A DNA stretch of 64,000 nt from G965237725 sp965237725. Its GTDB lineage: Bacteria; Pseudomonadota; Gammaproteobacteria; Arenicellales; Poriferihabitantaceae. Positions 37,053-45,447 of this stretch are shown piece after piece (the stretch's first letter is position 1; each line of letters begins with the position of its first letter). A model generated the notes under the pieces. The model was not told where the DNA came from. It saw only the letters and a program-made list of their open reading frames with translations, and made no database searches. Position numbers and translations under genes: made by a program. The stretch is taken from the NCBI GenBank assembly GCA_965237725.1, contig OZ250151.1, positions 2,294,001 through 2,358,000 on the forward strand, written 5' to 3'.

Positions 37053-37320
37053 GAAATTCCTCCGCAGTGTTACATTATCAACAGGGATATGCGTGCTTGC
37101 GTTCTGCGAAAGCAATATAGATGAGCCGACACCGCGGCAGACCCTGAGTATTCGTTGACGAATGCAAGCGCACCTGCGGGCTCGAAACTAAAGCCGCAAA
37201 CATCTTATGTTTGAGTATAGATATTCGTAGCCTGCAGGCGCATGTCCCGCTCTCTCTGACAGATACCTGTCAGATGTATGAAGTATTACAGAGAGGGGGA
37301 CGGAAGGACTATATTGAGTA
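37053..37320 (-). ncRNA. Candidate bridge-RNA region upstream of the IS110 transposase
   Basis: The 268 bp upstream of the transposase hold several short stems: CAAACAT/ATGTTTG (37197-37213), CTGACAG/CTGTCAG (37256-37273) enclosed by CTCTCT...AGAGAG, and ATTCG/CGAAT (37149-37162). In the IS110 group the bridge RNA is encoded in this upstream end, in the transposase direction. The position and structure fit, but no guide loops can be assigned without the insertion sites. Confidence 0.35.
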
Positions 37321-37420
37321 CAGACTGTGTGAAAATTCAAAGCCATAAAACGCTATGGTACTTCATCTTCATCCAGTCACACAAACTTTTGCGTAATTGA
37401 CTCAGTTTTATCGAGACAAA

Positions 37421-37747
37421 GGAATTCGGTGTCAAAGGAATTCGGTGTCAGAGCATAAGGAATTCGGTGTCAGAGCATTAATGTTAAAAGGAATTCGGTG
37501 TCAGGAATTCGGTGTCAAAAGGAATTCGGTGTCAGAGCATTAATGTTAATGATATTGTTATAACCAGTTTACGTAGATACGGAATTCGGTGTCAGAGCAT
37601 TAATGTTAATGATATTGTTATAAAGGAATTCGGTGTCAGAGCATTAATGTTACGAAGGAATTCGGTGTCAGAGCATTAATGTTACGAAGGAATTCGGTGT
37701 CAGAGCATTAATGTTAATGATATTGTTATAACCAGTTTACGTAGATA
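37421..37747 (+). repeat. Cluster of ten REP-like repeats upstream of the RAYT gene
   Basis: GGAATTCGGTGTCA starts at 37421, 37437, 37459, 37490, 37504, 37521, 37581, 37625, 37657 and 37689. Longer copies continue GAGCATTAATGTTA, and three extend through AATGATATTGTTATA (two of them with ACCAGTTTACGTAGATA). The cluster shows nested and truncated units, as expected from repeated slippage or transposition of a short substrate of the adjacent transposase. Confidence 0.9.
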
Positions 37748-37814
37748 TAATATTCAGAATATTAGGAATAGAAAATTGAAGTCTCAGTGACTGACCCAGA
37801 TCAAGGAGGATCTA

Positions 37815-38501
37815 ATGGCAAGATTACCCAGGCTATGCCCAGCAGATATACCCGCACATATCATCCATAGAGGACATGATCGCAATCCCTGCTTTGCCGA
37901 TAAATGCGATTATTTAAGTTATCTCGGATTATTATCAGAAGGCGCCCAGTTTTATGGTGTTGAAGTACACGCGTGGGTGCTGATGACGAATCATGTCCAC
38001 ATTCTGGCAACCCCAACCAGCGACAGAAGCATTTCTAAACTAATGCAACATGTAGGAAGCCACTATACGCGATATTTCAATAGACTTTACAACCGAAGCG
38101 GGACGCTTTGGGAAGGACGTTTTAAATCGTGTTTGGTTGATGAAGAGGTCTACTTTTTGGTCTGTCAGCGATATATTGAATTGAATCCTGTCCGTGCACA
38201 GATGGTGGCAGAGCCTGGCGATTATCCTTGGTCGAGCTATCGGACCAATGCGCTTGGGGAAGCGAGCAAGCTGACGGTCCCACACGGCGTATACACTGCT
38301 TTGGGATCAACTATAGAAGAAAGGCAGTGTCACTACCAACAGCTTTTTACCGAGGGACTGAATGCGCAAAAAATCGATAATCTAAGACATGCAACACACA
38401 GTGGGCTGGCATTTGGGAGTGAACTTTTTAAGGATCAGATAGAGAAACTATTTAAAAGGAGAGTCAGAGCAGAAAACCCAGGGCGTAAAACTAAACATTA
38501 A
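37815..38501 (+). CDS. RAYT: REP-associated tyrosine transposase (IS200/Y1-like)
   Basis: The 228-residue protein has the HUH motif as NHVHILATP (HVH at 60-62), the nucleophile Tyr in GSHYTRYFNRLY (Y84 or Y87), and the closing RYIELNPVRAQMV...PWSSY, diagnostic of TnpA-REP proteins. These Y1 transposases act on single-stranded REP/BIME DNA. AAGGAGG seven bases before ATG 37815 gives a strong ribosome site. It is flanked by repeat clusters in opposite orientation, and its TAA lies within an inverted repeat copy. Confidence 0.92.
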   Translation: MARLPRLCPADIPAHIIHRGHDRNPCFADKCDYLSYLGLLSEGAQFYGVEVHAWVLMTNHVHILATPTSDRSISKLMQHVGSHYTRYFNRLYNRSGTLWEGRFKSCLVDEEVYFLVCQRYIELNPVRAQMVAEPGDYPWSSYRTNALGEASKLTVPHGVYTALGSTIEERQCHYQQLFTEGLNAQKIDNLRHATHSGLAFGSELFKDQIEKLFKRRVRAENPGRKTKH

Positions 38502-38545
38502 TGCTCTGACACTGATATGGATACTCTGACACTGATATGTAGTCA
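38495..38545 (-). repeat. Inverted REP-like copies downstream of the RAYT gene
   Basis: ACATTAATGCTCTGACACTG followed by ATATGG, then ATACTCTGACACTGATATG, is the reverse complement of the unit upstream of the gene, with ATATCAG in place of AATTCGG. The RAYT stop codon (38499-38501) is inside the first copy. Confidence 0.8.
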
Positions 38546-38621
38546 CTGAGGGCCGGCTTATTGCCTTAAGATGCCATCGGAAAGTTTTTACTCTGATCCT
38601 AAATTACTCTAAATTTCTAAT

Positions 38622-39320
38622 TTAGCCACCTACAAATCCAAACACCTTGCGCATGGTATCTTTTCTAGTTGCACTGGAGATGCTACTTTTGAATGCCGCA
38701 GATTGCCCAGCCAGGTTACGACTGGTAGCAAAAATTTTGCATTTGCAGTGTTCTTTGAGAAATTTATACGTCGTCTTTGTGTCAACGCTACGCCCTTTCC
38801 ATATTGAGTTTCTAATCGCTCGCTCATAGATCTCGTAGTGCGACTCTCGAACGATGTAACAGTGGGTACGAATTGTTCCCGGTATCCTGATGAGGTGTGT
38901 TTTTCCCTTGTGTTCAACAATACCACTACGGTACAAGAACAGGATATCCCAGTTCATTTCCACGACATTGGATTCTGATTCGGCCCACCATTCGGTAAAT
39001 TCCTGCCTGAATATAATGTCATCCTCCATAATGACAACATTCCGCCATTTGTTGCTTCGGGCAAATTTCAGACAGGCAATTCGCGCATCTGCAAGGCTTA
39101 TTCGGGCGGCTACAGATCGAGTTTGTTTTTTACGCTCATTTTCCAGTTTTGCAAATCTAAGAACCCTTGGGTCATCATCGGTGATTTGCGGGGCATTTAT
39201 CACCGTGTAATGGTCAATACCTACACGGTGCAGTTCCTTCTCAAACCAAGGTCGCCGTTCTTTTGTAGCGTGTTCTGCGTGGATCAAACAATAGCCGTCA
39301 AATAAGTCTCCAAATGCCAT
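38622..39320 (-). CDS. GT25-like glycosyltransferase (copy 1)
   Basis: The 232-residue protein resembles LPS glycosyltransferase family 25: an N-terminal FDGYCLIHAEHATKERRPWF, the acidic VVIMEDDIIFRQEFTEWW near 94-111 and WDILFLYRSG in the middle. GT25 enzymes add galactose or related sugars to LPS or collagen-type acceptors. It has a paralog of identical length at 40124-40822, with the frameshifted GT2 gene between them. REP-like repeats lie 8 bp upstream of its start. Confidence 0.7.
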   Translation of the reverse strand: MAFGDLFDGYCLIHAEHATKERRPWFEKELHRVGIDHYTVINAPQITDDDPRVLRFAKLENERKKQTRSVAARISLADARIACLKFARSNKWRNVVIMEDDIIFRQEFTEWWAESESNVVEMNWDILFLYRSGIVEHKGKTHLIRIPGTIRTHCYIVRESHYEIYERAIRNSIWKGRSVDTKTTYKFLKEHCKCKIFATSRNLAGQSAAFKSSISSATRKDTMRKVFGFVGG

Positions 39321-39327
39321 AAGTAGA

Positions 39328-39396
39328 GTATATCGGTGTCAGTATATCGATGTCAGAGTATATCGGGGAGTATATCGGTGTTAGAGCATTAATGTT
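39328..39396 (+). repeat. REP-like repeat cluster between two glycosyltransferase genes
   Basis: GAGTATATCGGTGTCA-type units are repeated about four times, the last reading TATATCGGTGTTAGAGCATT and AATGTT. They belong to the same family as the RAYT-associated repeats, about 0.8 kb from the RAYT gene, and sit between 38622-39320 and 39415-40019. Confidence 0.75.
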
Positions 39397-39414
39397 TACA
39401 AGAAGTCCTTCTTC

Positions 39415-40019
39415 TCAGTTGTGCACGAAGAGAATCTTTGGGATCTTACAGATGTCCAAGTTCGGAAATCTGCTTATTAAGTCCTCAACGAAGGTGGCAT
39501 CTCCGTCGTGGCCCTTGTCTCGAAAACCAACCTGCTTTGCCATGCTGTTCTCACTATGAAAGTCCCAATATCTATGTAGAGTTTCTTCGGATACGTATCA
39601 AAAAAATTATACTCGGGCTGAATGTACTGACCGGGATTCAATTGGTTGTGCACCATATCGCATAGAACGAAATCGGCGCCCCAATTGTTGATGGGTTCGA
39701 ACATGTACTCGATAAATTTGGGCATATAGTAATTGTCGTCGTTGGTCAATAAAACAAACTCGGTATCGGCCCGACGTATACCGATATCTCTAAGAGAATG
39801 GCCCCAGTCGTTATACCGCTCCTCGGTTTCCAGATATTCGATATTCGTATTGCTCTTTCCATATTCCTCAACGATTCCTCTCATCTTCTTGTCGGGGCCA
39901 TCGTGAATTACGAGTAGCTTCCAGTTTGACACTGTCTGGCAAAGAAAGGAGTTTATGGGGATATGTATCTCTTTGTATCGTTTATAGGAGACGCAGACGA
40001 CAGTCAGCTGTTTATGCAT
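39415..40019 (-). pseudogene. GT2 glycosyltransferase with a -1 frameshift near its 3' end
   Basis: From ATG 40017-40019 the product starts LTVVCVSYKRYKEIHIPINS, typical of GT2, and includes EFVLLTNDDNYYMPKF as the DxD-like site. After GTFIVRTA (about 39545) the frame runs into nonsense, but the next frame continues sensibly as MAKQVGFRDKGHDGDATF, VEDLISRFPNLDICKI and a TGA at 39415-39417. The gene is 605 bp, one base short of a whole number of codons. A single missing base, or a sequencing error, accounts for it. If it is intact in reality, the protein would be about 200 residues. Confidence 0.75.
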
Positions 40020-40123
40020 ATGAGTATTAATCCGATTTCTTAGGACATGGGAAAGAGTGATACTTTTTTTGCGTTAAAAGGTTTGGCCACTCAGGGGCGA
40101 TATCAATGGCTCGCTCCAGTATT

Positions 40124-40822
40124 TCAACCTTTGGCTCTTTTAAATTCATGAACACCAAAACAATCCTTCAAACTATCTGGATGGCTACGCCCGGTAATGC
40201 TGCTTTTAAACCCACCTTTTTGTCCCGACAAATTTCGGCTGGTGGAAAATATTCGACAATTATTTCTGCTTAAATAGTAGAAGGTCTTATACGAATCACT
40301 AGGTCCTCCAACATCAATGGATCGGGCATCCTGATACACAGAAAAAAATTCTTCACGAACTACAAAACAGTTGGTACACAGCGTGTTTTGTATTTGAATC
40401 AATCGTGTCGGGGCCCCCAATTCAATCTGATACCCGTTCCGGCGGTACAAGAACAGAATATCCCAGTTGTAGTCAGAAACTTCGCTCTTTACTTCGGACC
40501 ACCGTGCTGAAAAATTTTTCCGGAAAATGATGTCATCTTCAATAATAACAACGTTTCTCCAATTCTTACTCTTGGCAATATCGATGCATTTCATTACCGC
40601 ATCGAAAAGACTTACTCGCGATTTTGCTTTTGCTTTACATTTTCTTGTTCTTGTGAAACGAGCCAACCTCGGGTCATCATCCTCTATCTTCGGAGCTGAT
40701 ACTATTGAGTAATGATTGACTCCGACACGCTTCAACTCGTGCTCAAACCATTCACGCCGATCACTCGTGCAGTGCTCTGCATGAACTACGCAATAACCAT
40801 CAAACAACTTTCCGAAGCTCAC
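40124..40822 (-). CDS. GT25-like glycosyltransferase (copy 2)
   Basis: This is a paralog of 38622-39320 with the same layout: FDGYCVVHAEHCTSDRREWF, the acidic NVVIIEDDIIFRKNFSARW and NWDILFLYRRNGY. It starts at GTG 40820-40822, chosen because GGAGG lies upstream at the right distance. A GAGTACATAGCA element resembling those before other genes of the island lies about 105 bp upstream. Confidence 0.7.
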   Translation of the reverse strand: MSFGKLFDGYCVVHAEHCTSDRREWFEHELKRVGVNHYSIVSAPKIEDDDPRLARFTRTRKCKAKAKSRVSLFDAVMKCIDIAKSKNWRNVVIIEDDIIFRKNFSARWSEVKSEVSDYNWDILFLYRRNGYQIELGAPTRLIQIQNTLCTNCFVVREEFFSVYQDARSIDVGGPSDSYKTFYYLSRNNCRIFSTSRNLSGQKGGFKSSITGRSHPDSLKDCFGVHEFKRAKG

Positions 40823-41162
40823 ATATACCTCCGTTGACTATTAAATACCGTACATGGGTGACGCCGCGAGACGGGAGTCATGGATCATTAACGGCCCGAC
40901 CGAAAAAACAGTCGAACGGCAGCAATGAGTACATAGCAGAAGTCTTACAGTAGGCTACAGTTGTTCGCTTACATGAATGCAGTCAAATATTAGTCTTGAA
41001 GTGAAGGCCACTCATTGCCCGAACCAGGCATTGGTATTTAAAGTGATCCAACCGTCTACACTTTAAGTAAAGCGACAGGTATGACCCCGATCATTCCCCT
41101 ATGATACATGGAAAACGCTGGTATCACGGATGCGGCTCTAAGAGCACCCTCTTTAAGCGAGC
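40823..41162. other. Intergenic region with the shared upstream element (40927-40938)
   Basis: No gene is seen. GAGTACATAGCA (TGCTATGTACTC on the minus strand) corresponds to the element before 33510, 44048 and 48309. The right end near 41100-41162 is the 3' flank of a family A sulfotransferase and matches the flank before 32752. Confidence 0.45.
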
Positions 41163-41897
41163 TTAAATCTCATTGCGGGTGAATGATAAATGAGCGTCCA
41201 GTTCGGCTCGAATTTGATCATTAGGCAATTCCGGGAAAATTAATTCGCTCAGACGAAATACTTCCAGGTTGTTACCCAGATACTCCCAGGAGGTTTTCTT
41301 GTGATTGTTTGATTGGCTCTGCCAACGATTCAAAACCGCCATTTCCCCAGCGCTGTGTTGGAATTCCATTTGGTCGAATGAGCTTCTCCCGAATTTAGGA
41401 ATTCTATTGATAGTCTCCTCACTGTAATCCATATTAAGTTGTTGTGCTATTTCCCTGCGGTAACTCTCTGACACAAACCACCGGTTATAGTTAATGCATA
41501 CCTTATCGGCTAAATAATTAGTTTCTCCACAAAACTCCCTGGCATACTGTACCCATAGGTCCATCTTTGGAAAATTAAAATGTCTCGTGATCCTTGATGC
41601 CATCCAATTAAAGGGATCTCTCAAAAGAAGTATGTGCTGCACCTCGTGCTTGGCTTTATATTTAATAAGATCTTTATCTTCCAAACTTATCAGATTTCGT
41701 CCAGGCTTAGTCTTATTTAACCTTCTAAAATTGGCATTGTTAACGTGATTCAGAGGATGCATGGATAGAAGCCAGTCAATTATGCAGTGATTGCCACTAC
41801 GCCTTAAGCCCCAGAATAGGATTTGCTTAGGCGGTTTAGGGCCAAATTTCCTACGAGAGGCTCTCTGTTTGAAGAGGCCAGGTTTTAAGAAATTCAC
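41163..41897 (-). CDS. Sulfotransferase-like protein, family A (copy 2)
   Basis: The 244-residue protein has QILFWGLRRSGNHCIIDWLL as the PAPS loop and HILLLRDPFNWMASRITRHF as the 3'-phosphate region. It is closely related to 32752-33510 over its whole length, including the block CINYNRWFVSESYRREIAQQ. The start is GTG at 41895-41897; paralog similarity continues slightly upstream (TLKNLIL), so an earlier non-ATG start is possible. Both flanks also resemble those of copy 1. Confidence 0.7.
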   Translation of the reverse strand: MNFLKPGLFKQRASRRKFGPKPPKQILFWGLRRSGNHCIIDWLLSMHPLNHVNNANFRRLNKTKPGRNLISLEDKDLIKYKAKHEVQHILLLRDPFNWMASRITRHFNFPKMDLWVQYAREFCGETNYLADKVCINYNRWFVSESYRREIAQQLNMDYSEETINRIPKFGRSSFDQMEFQHSAGEMAVLNRWQSQSNNHKKTSWEYLGNNLEVFRLSELIFPELPNDQIRAELDAHLSFTRNEI

Positions 41898-42094
41898 TAA
41901 TATCAGATTTTTTAAAGTGACTGCAAAGAGTACAGCCTGTGTGAAAACTCGAACCTGTACTCAACCTAGTGGTGCATATTAATTTGTATGCCGAAATATT
42001 TCCACTAGAAACAAACTTTTCCTGTAGACGAAAAGCTTTGTTAAGCTTCAATCGCCTCAATAAGCGGTTTTACACCCAAGATATTGATCATTCG

Positions 42095-42137
42095 GAATAT
42101 CGGTGTCATGGAATATCGGTGTCAGAGCATTAATGTT
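42095..42137 (+). repeat. REP-like repeat pair
   Basis: GAATATCGGTGTCAT is followed by GGAATATCGGTGTCAGAGCA and TTAATGTT. It is the same unit as at 37421-37747, with ATATCGG for AATTCGG, and is a distant copy of the RAYT substrate family. Confidence 0.75.
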
Positions 42138-42206
42138 TTTTAGGGGGTCCGCTGTGTGGAAAAACAGCCCCTAAGAAATTCAGGCCAAACCGTCTGCTTA
42201 TTGCCC

Positions 42207-42373
42207 AGGCTGTGTAAAAACTCAAAATAGAAATAGTCAGTGGTAGAACAGGTCTCTAATTCATCGAAATCTATATGCTAGTGGAATGATAATTATGCCT
42301 ATCAATAGGATTGACAGCACTTGTGTGGCGTTGTCCCAAAATGAAAATTAAAGACTGCGTTTTTACACAGCCT
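42207..42373. mobile_element. MITE-like element with 15-bp perfect terminal inverted repeats
   Basis: AGGCTGTGTAAAAAC (42207-42221) and GTTTTTACACAGCCT (42359-42373) are exact inverse complements 137 bp apart. The interior has no coding frame. Similar half-sites occur at 37325 and 41937 (CTGTGTGAAAAYTC), indicating remnants of the same insertion-sequence type. No transposase for it is in the window. Confidence 0.65.
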
Positions 42374-42512
42374 CTGCCCAAAGCGGACTGGAAATAGTGA
42401 TCTGAAAGTGTGAAACCACTTATTGTATTAAGGAGCAATTCCGCCTTTTTACTTGCTCCCAATCTGTTAGCAGGGAATTTCTGCAGGTCTGCTTAACATC
42501 AATGTATTCGCC

Positions 42513-44048
42513 TCAAACAACCAGTCTTTCACACCAAATATCAATGAAATCTTTATTACGTACGTACTGGTGCTTTGCCCTCACAAAGCCCAATTCGTAC
42601 AGTTCTCGTAAAGTCGATTCGACCTTCTTGAGTATTTGGTCAGAGTCAATTGAGTACGCATCGCCAACCAGCCTTACAATATCGCATAGGCGTCGGTGAC
42701 CATCGCACAACTGAAAAATCATTAATTCACATTCATTCAATTCAAAGATTTTGTCACCTGACTGAAGTCTGTAACCACCCTCCACTCGTGCTTCAATCAT
42801 CACGTCGATAGCCCGAAGGGTTTGAGTGCTAAACATACGTGTTTCTTTTCCCAGCTCCTGCTGACATCCGTGGTGCCACCCGGGTGCGCTCCACGCATTG
42901 GTAATCTCGAGCGCGAGCTTCTCCGGAGATTCTAGTCCTGCGAAATGGACGATATGAGCTGGAAGCATATCAAACACTTTTTCCCCCCTGCCTAGTTGCA
43001 TCCACATAAAATTCAGTGCAACCCCAAGTTCGAAAAAATCATAGCGATATTTGGCAGCTCGATAGTTCATGACCGTTTGATCGCTGAACATAAGGTGTTT
43101 GGGAAGTGGATCATCGTAAGCAAACAACTCTCGGTGCTGCTTGGACGCCATTATGACGCCTGAGTTGAAATAGTCGCCGTGCCATTCCACTTTAGGCCAG
43201 GTCTTCATCAACTGTTTCATCGCAGTGGCTGCGGTCTTTTCGTAAAATTGGCGTTCGAACACAACACCCAATCGGTCCGGTGGCACCAACGAAAACAAGT
43301 CCGGGCAGCTTGGACTCGGTATCGCATCGAGATCAAGATACAAAATGCGATCATAGTCTTCGAAATGATCGTATATCTGGAATTTCTCATATTTTACTTT
43401 TCTTCTATGATGAATGCGTGGTTGGTCGATCACGATGTAATCAGCATCCGAGCGTTTCGCATAGGCAACATGGGCCGGTTCAACTATCTCACGCAAGTCA
43501 CGAATGGCCTCACCAATAGCAAGTGTAATAACGGCACGTCGCTCACAACTGTTCCGGCCCACAAATTTGCTGGCATCAATAATTGCGAGGATAAACTTGT
43601 GTGACTGCCAACGCGTGTGCCATTTACCAAATTCCACATTCCGTAATTCACCAATCTTTGCGCAATCGAGAACTACATCGGCTTCTCTTTCGATGGCAGC
43701 ATCTCCAGCAACCACGATATATCCGTTAAAATTGCGCATTGATAGGAGCCTGTGCACTAACAAATATACATTGAGGTAGCCTCCCCATATGCATCGAAAA
43801 TAGTACACATCGGCAACGGGTACCGGATCAACGTGGTAGTCACCACCAACCACTTCCAACCCGCGATCAAGGGCTCTTTGATACTGTTTTTGGTTCACCT
43901 CCATCCCGACCACGCGATTCGCATAGCGTGCCATCGAGACCATTTCATCGCCCTCTCCACACCCAATGTCACACACGGTGCGGCCTTTCAATACATCGCT
44001 CAGCGCATTAGCAATTGCCTGAGGGGGACAACGAAAATTTTGGTCCAT
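42513..44048 (-). CDS. Methyltransferase / GT8-like / PqqD-like fusion
   Basis: Of 511 residues, about 15-95 form a SAM-binding fold (GRTVCDIGCGEGDEMVSMAR). About 165-400 form a GT-A transferase (RAVITLAIGEAIRDLRE, DRILYLDLDAIPSPSCPDLF with a DxD, and HGDYFNSGVIMASKQH), similar to GT8. About 425-500 form a PqqD-like domain (IFELNECELMIFQLCDGHRR ... LRELYELGFVRAK). Here the PqqD part is C-terminal, unlike the other fusions. It starts at ATG 44046-44048. The next genes to the right are the small leader-bearing proteins, which makes them candidate substrates. Confidence 0.7.
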   Translation of the reverse strand: MDQNFRCPPQAIANALSDVLKGRTVCDIGCGEGDEMVSMARYANRVVGMEVNQKQYQRALDRGLEVVGGDYHVDPVPVADVYYFRCIWGGYLNVYLLVHRLLSMRNFNGYIVVAGDAAIEREADVVLDCAKIGELRNVEFGKWHTRWQSHKFILAIIDASKFVGRNSCERRAVITLAIGEAIRDLREIVEPAHVAYAKRSDADYIVIDQPRIHHRRKVKYEKFQIYDHFEDYDRILYLDLDAIPSPSCPDLFSLVPPDRLGVVFERQFYEKTAATAMKQLMKTWPKVEWHGDYFNSGVIMASKQHRELFAYDDPLPKHLMFSDQTVMNYRAAKYRYDFFELGVALNFMWMQLGRGEKVFDMLPAHIVHFAGLESPEKLALEITNAWSAPGWHHGCQQELGKETRMFSTQTLRAIDVMIEARVEGGYRLQSGDKIFELNECELMIFQLCDGHRRLCDIVRLVGDAYSIDSDQILKKVESTLRELYELGFVRAKHQYVRNKDFIDIWCERLVV

Positions 44049-44144
44049 TAAAGGGTACTGAGTGGATTAGATTGGAAGGGGTCAGTATATGACCATCACC
44101 CTTTTCAACTAATAGCTATAACTAGCGTAGCTAATGTCTGATTT

Positions 44145-44156
44145 GAGTATATAGCA
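44145..44156 (-). promoter_or_regulatory. Shared upstream element TGCTATATACTC
   Basis: On the minus strand this 12-mer lies about 97 bp before the gene 42513-44048. The same sequence, with at most one change, occurs before three other minus-strand genes (33523-33534, 40927-40938, 48340-48351). TATACT resembles a -10 box, and here TTGTGA lies 18 bp upstream of it, so a common promoter is possible. It could equally be a relic of duplicated flanks. Confidence 0.4.
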
Positions 44157-44335
44157 GAATCTTAGATTTTCACAACGAGTGGCCGCTAAGGAGAAAGCAG
44201 GCGCTCAAAAATAGCTGATGAGGGTCGGATTATTGCCCTAACCGGACCTTACAGTCAATAATTAGACGACTTCTAAAATTTTTGCTGTTAACATGCGGGT
44301 TTCATTAAATATCAATACTGTAAGGAAAAGGTAAC

Positions 44336-44713
44336 ATGTCAAAAAGAAGAGAATTACTAAAAGCCCTGTCTATCGCCGGCGGTGCAGCGGCAGTAGAGAC
44401 CTGGAAAAAACCCTTGGTGAATGCAGTTAATTTACCCGCCCATGCACAGACCTCATGTAATGTGATTGCTGACTGTTACAATACACCAGGCGGGGAAGGG
44501 AGCGATCAATTAAGCATTCAATGGCCAGGTGGAACTGGACCGTCGAGTCCTGGTTTATTTACCGGAAGTGATTGCACCGGGTCATCAGCAGGAGCATTAA
44601 CTGTGGTCGTAGCAAGTAGTCTGAGTGCGGCGGAGACAGCGTGTGGTACTGTAGCATCAGAAATTCCATCGCCAGATTTGCCAGCGGGATGTAGTTTTTG
44701 GACTTGCGAATAG
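44336..44713 (+). CDS. Small leader-bearing secreted protein, 6 Cys
   Basis: The 125-residue product begins KRRELLKALSIAGGAAAVET, then WKKPLVNAVNLPAHAQTS, with AHA as a likely signal-peptidase I site. The predicted mature part (~88 residues) holds six Cys, is rich in Gly, Ser and Thr, and matches no known domain. AAGGAAAAGG precedes the ATG by a normal distance. The leader closely matches the neighbouring gene 44872-45273, although the mature parts are unrelated. Ser/Thr-rich, Cys-paired character would suit glycosylation or sulfation, but that is inference. Confidence 0.65.
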   Translation: MSKRRELLKALSIAGGAAAVETWKKPLVNAVNLPAHAQTSCNVIADCYNTPGGEGSDQLSIQWPGGTGPSSPGLFTGSDCTGSSAGALTVVVASSLSAAETACGTVASEIPSPDLPAGCSFWTCE

Positions 44714-44871
44714 AATTATTCAACTAATATTTACTAATCTTCCTTCGTTGATGTCGGTGTTGAATTTTCGCTAACAGCTACTGCTCAATAACCGTTGTGA
44801 GTATATCTCGGCCCTCTACCCCAGTAACACAACACAATAACTGAGGTAGGTTTTTTGTATCGTAGGATGAG

Positions 44872-45273
44872 TTAACCTGGGACAAACGGTGTGAATATAT
44901 CTGGACAACCTTCACCAACATTTGTAACCTCGCCATCACCAAAGGTATTTGGTGCAAAAAATATTAAGTACCTTTCATAGTCTGGAGCATTACCATAATA
45001 AAACAATTGAGAACCAGCCCAATCTAAACCACTAGAACTAGGACCCATATTGGGATCTACGATGCCATTATAAACATCAGGTGGTATCTCTACATTGTAA
45101 ACGGTATTGAAATTAGGTCCACCACTATCTGTAATTGTTACTATACACGGAATAGATATCATCGCGTGAACTGGTAATGTAACTGATTCTACTGCTGGTT
45201 TCTTCCAAGTTTCCACAGCACCCGCAACTCCAGCTACGGAAAGGGCTTTTAGTAATTCTCTTCTGTTTTTCAA
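44872..45273 (-). CDS. Small leader-bearing secreted protein, 2 Cys
   Basis: The 133-residue product begins KNRRELLKALSVAGVAGAVE, then TWKKPAVESVTLPVHAMIS. Its start is probably TTG 45271-45273 with GAGGAA just upstream, because the leader alignment needs these residues. The mature part has two Cys and stretches such as SSGLDWAGSQLFYYGNAPDY, with no recognised domain. It is divergent in strand from 44336-44713 but has nearly the same leader. Confidence 0.6.
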   Translation of the reverse strand: MKNRRELLKALSVAGVAGAVETWKKPAVESVTLPVHAMISIPCIVTITDSGGPNFNTVYNVEIPPDVYNGIVDPNMGPSSSGLDWAGSQLFYYGNAPDYERYLIFFAPNTFGDGEVTNVGEGCPDIFTPFVPG

Positions 45274-45447
45274 TATAGATTCCTCAAATTCGAAGCGTTT
45301 TGAATGAACGAATAAAATTCCAGATTGTTATCATCTAGATTCTTGTTACTATAATTGTTCGATTGACCGCAGCCCAAAGCAGTCATAAGTTGATCCGATA
45401 GGTTTCGTCTGTCCTGGCTCGCGCTGAAACCGAATTAAATTCTCCAA

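Larger units (their letters stand above)
41898..42512. other. 615-bp gap with REP-like copy and MITE-like element
   Basis: No gene is seen. The gap holds a REP-like pair (42095-42137) and an inverted-repeat element (42207-42373), both listed separately. CTGTGTGAAAACTCGAA at 41937-41953 resembles one end of that element. It appears to be a landing zone for small mobile sequences. Confidence 0.6.

Noticed and set aside
37053..37115. Upstream start of the IS110 transposase
   Set aside because: A strong GGAGGA lies before the ATG at 37052, and the added 21 residues do not resemble the family N-terminus.
37421..37747. CRISPR-like look of the repeat cluster
   Set aside because: Unit spacing is irregular, several units are truncated or directly joined, the parts between units are themselves repeated, and no cas gene is near. 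A RAYT gene directly follows.
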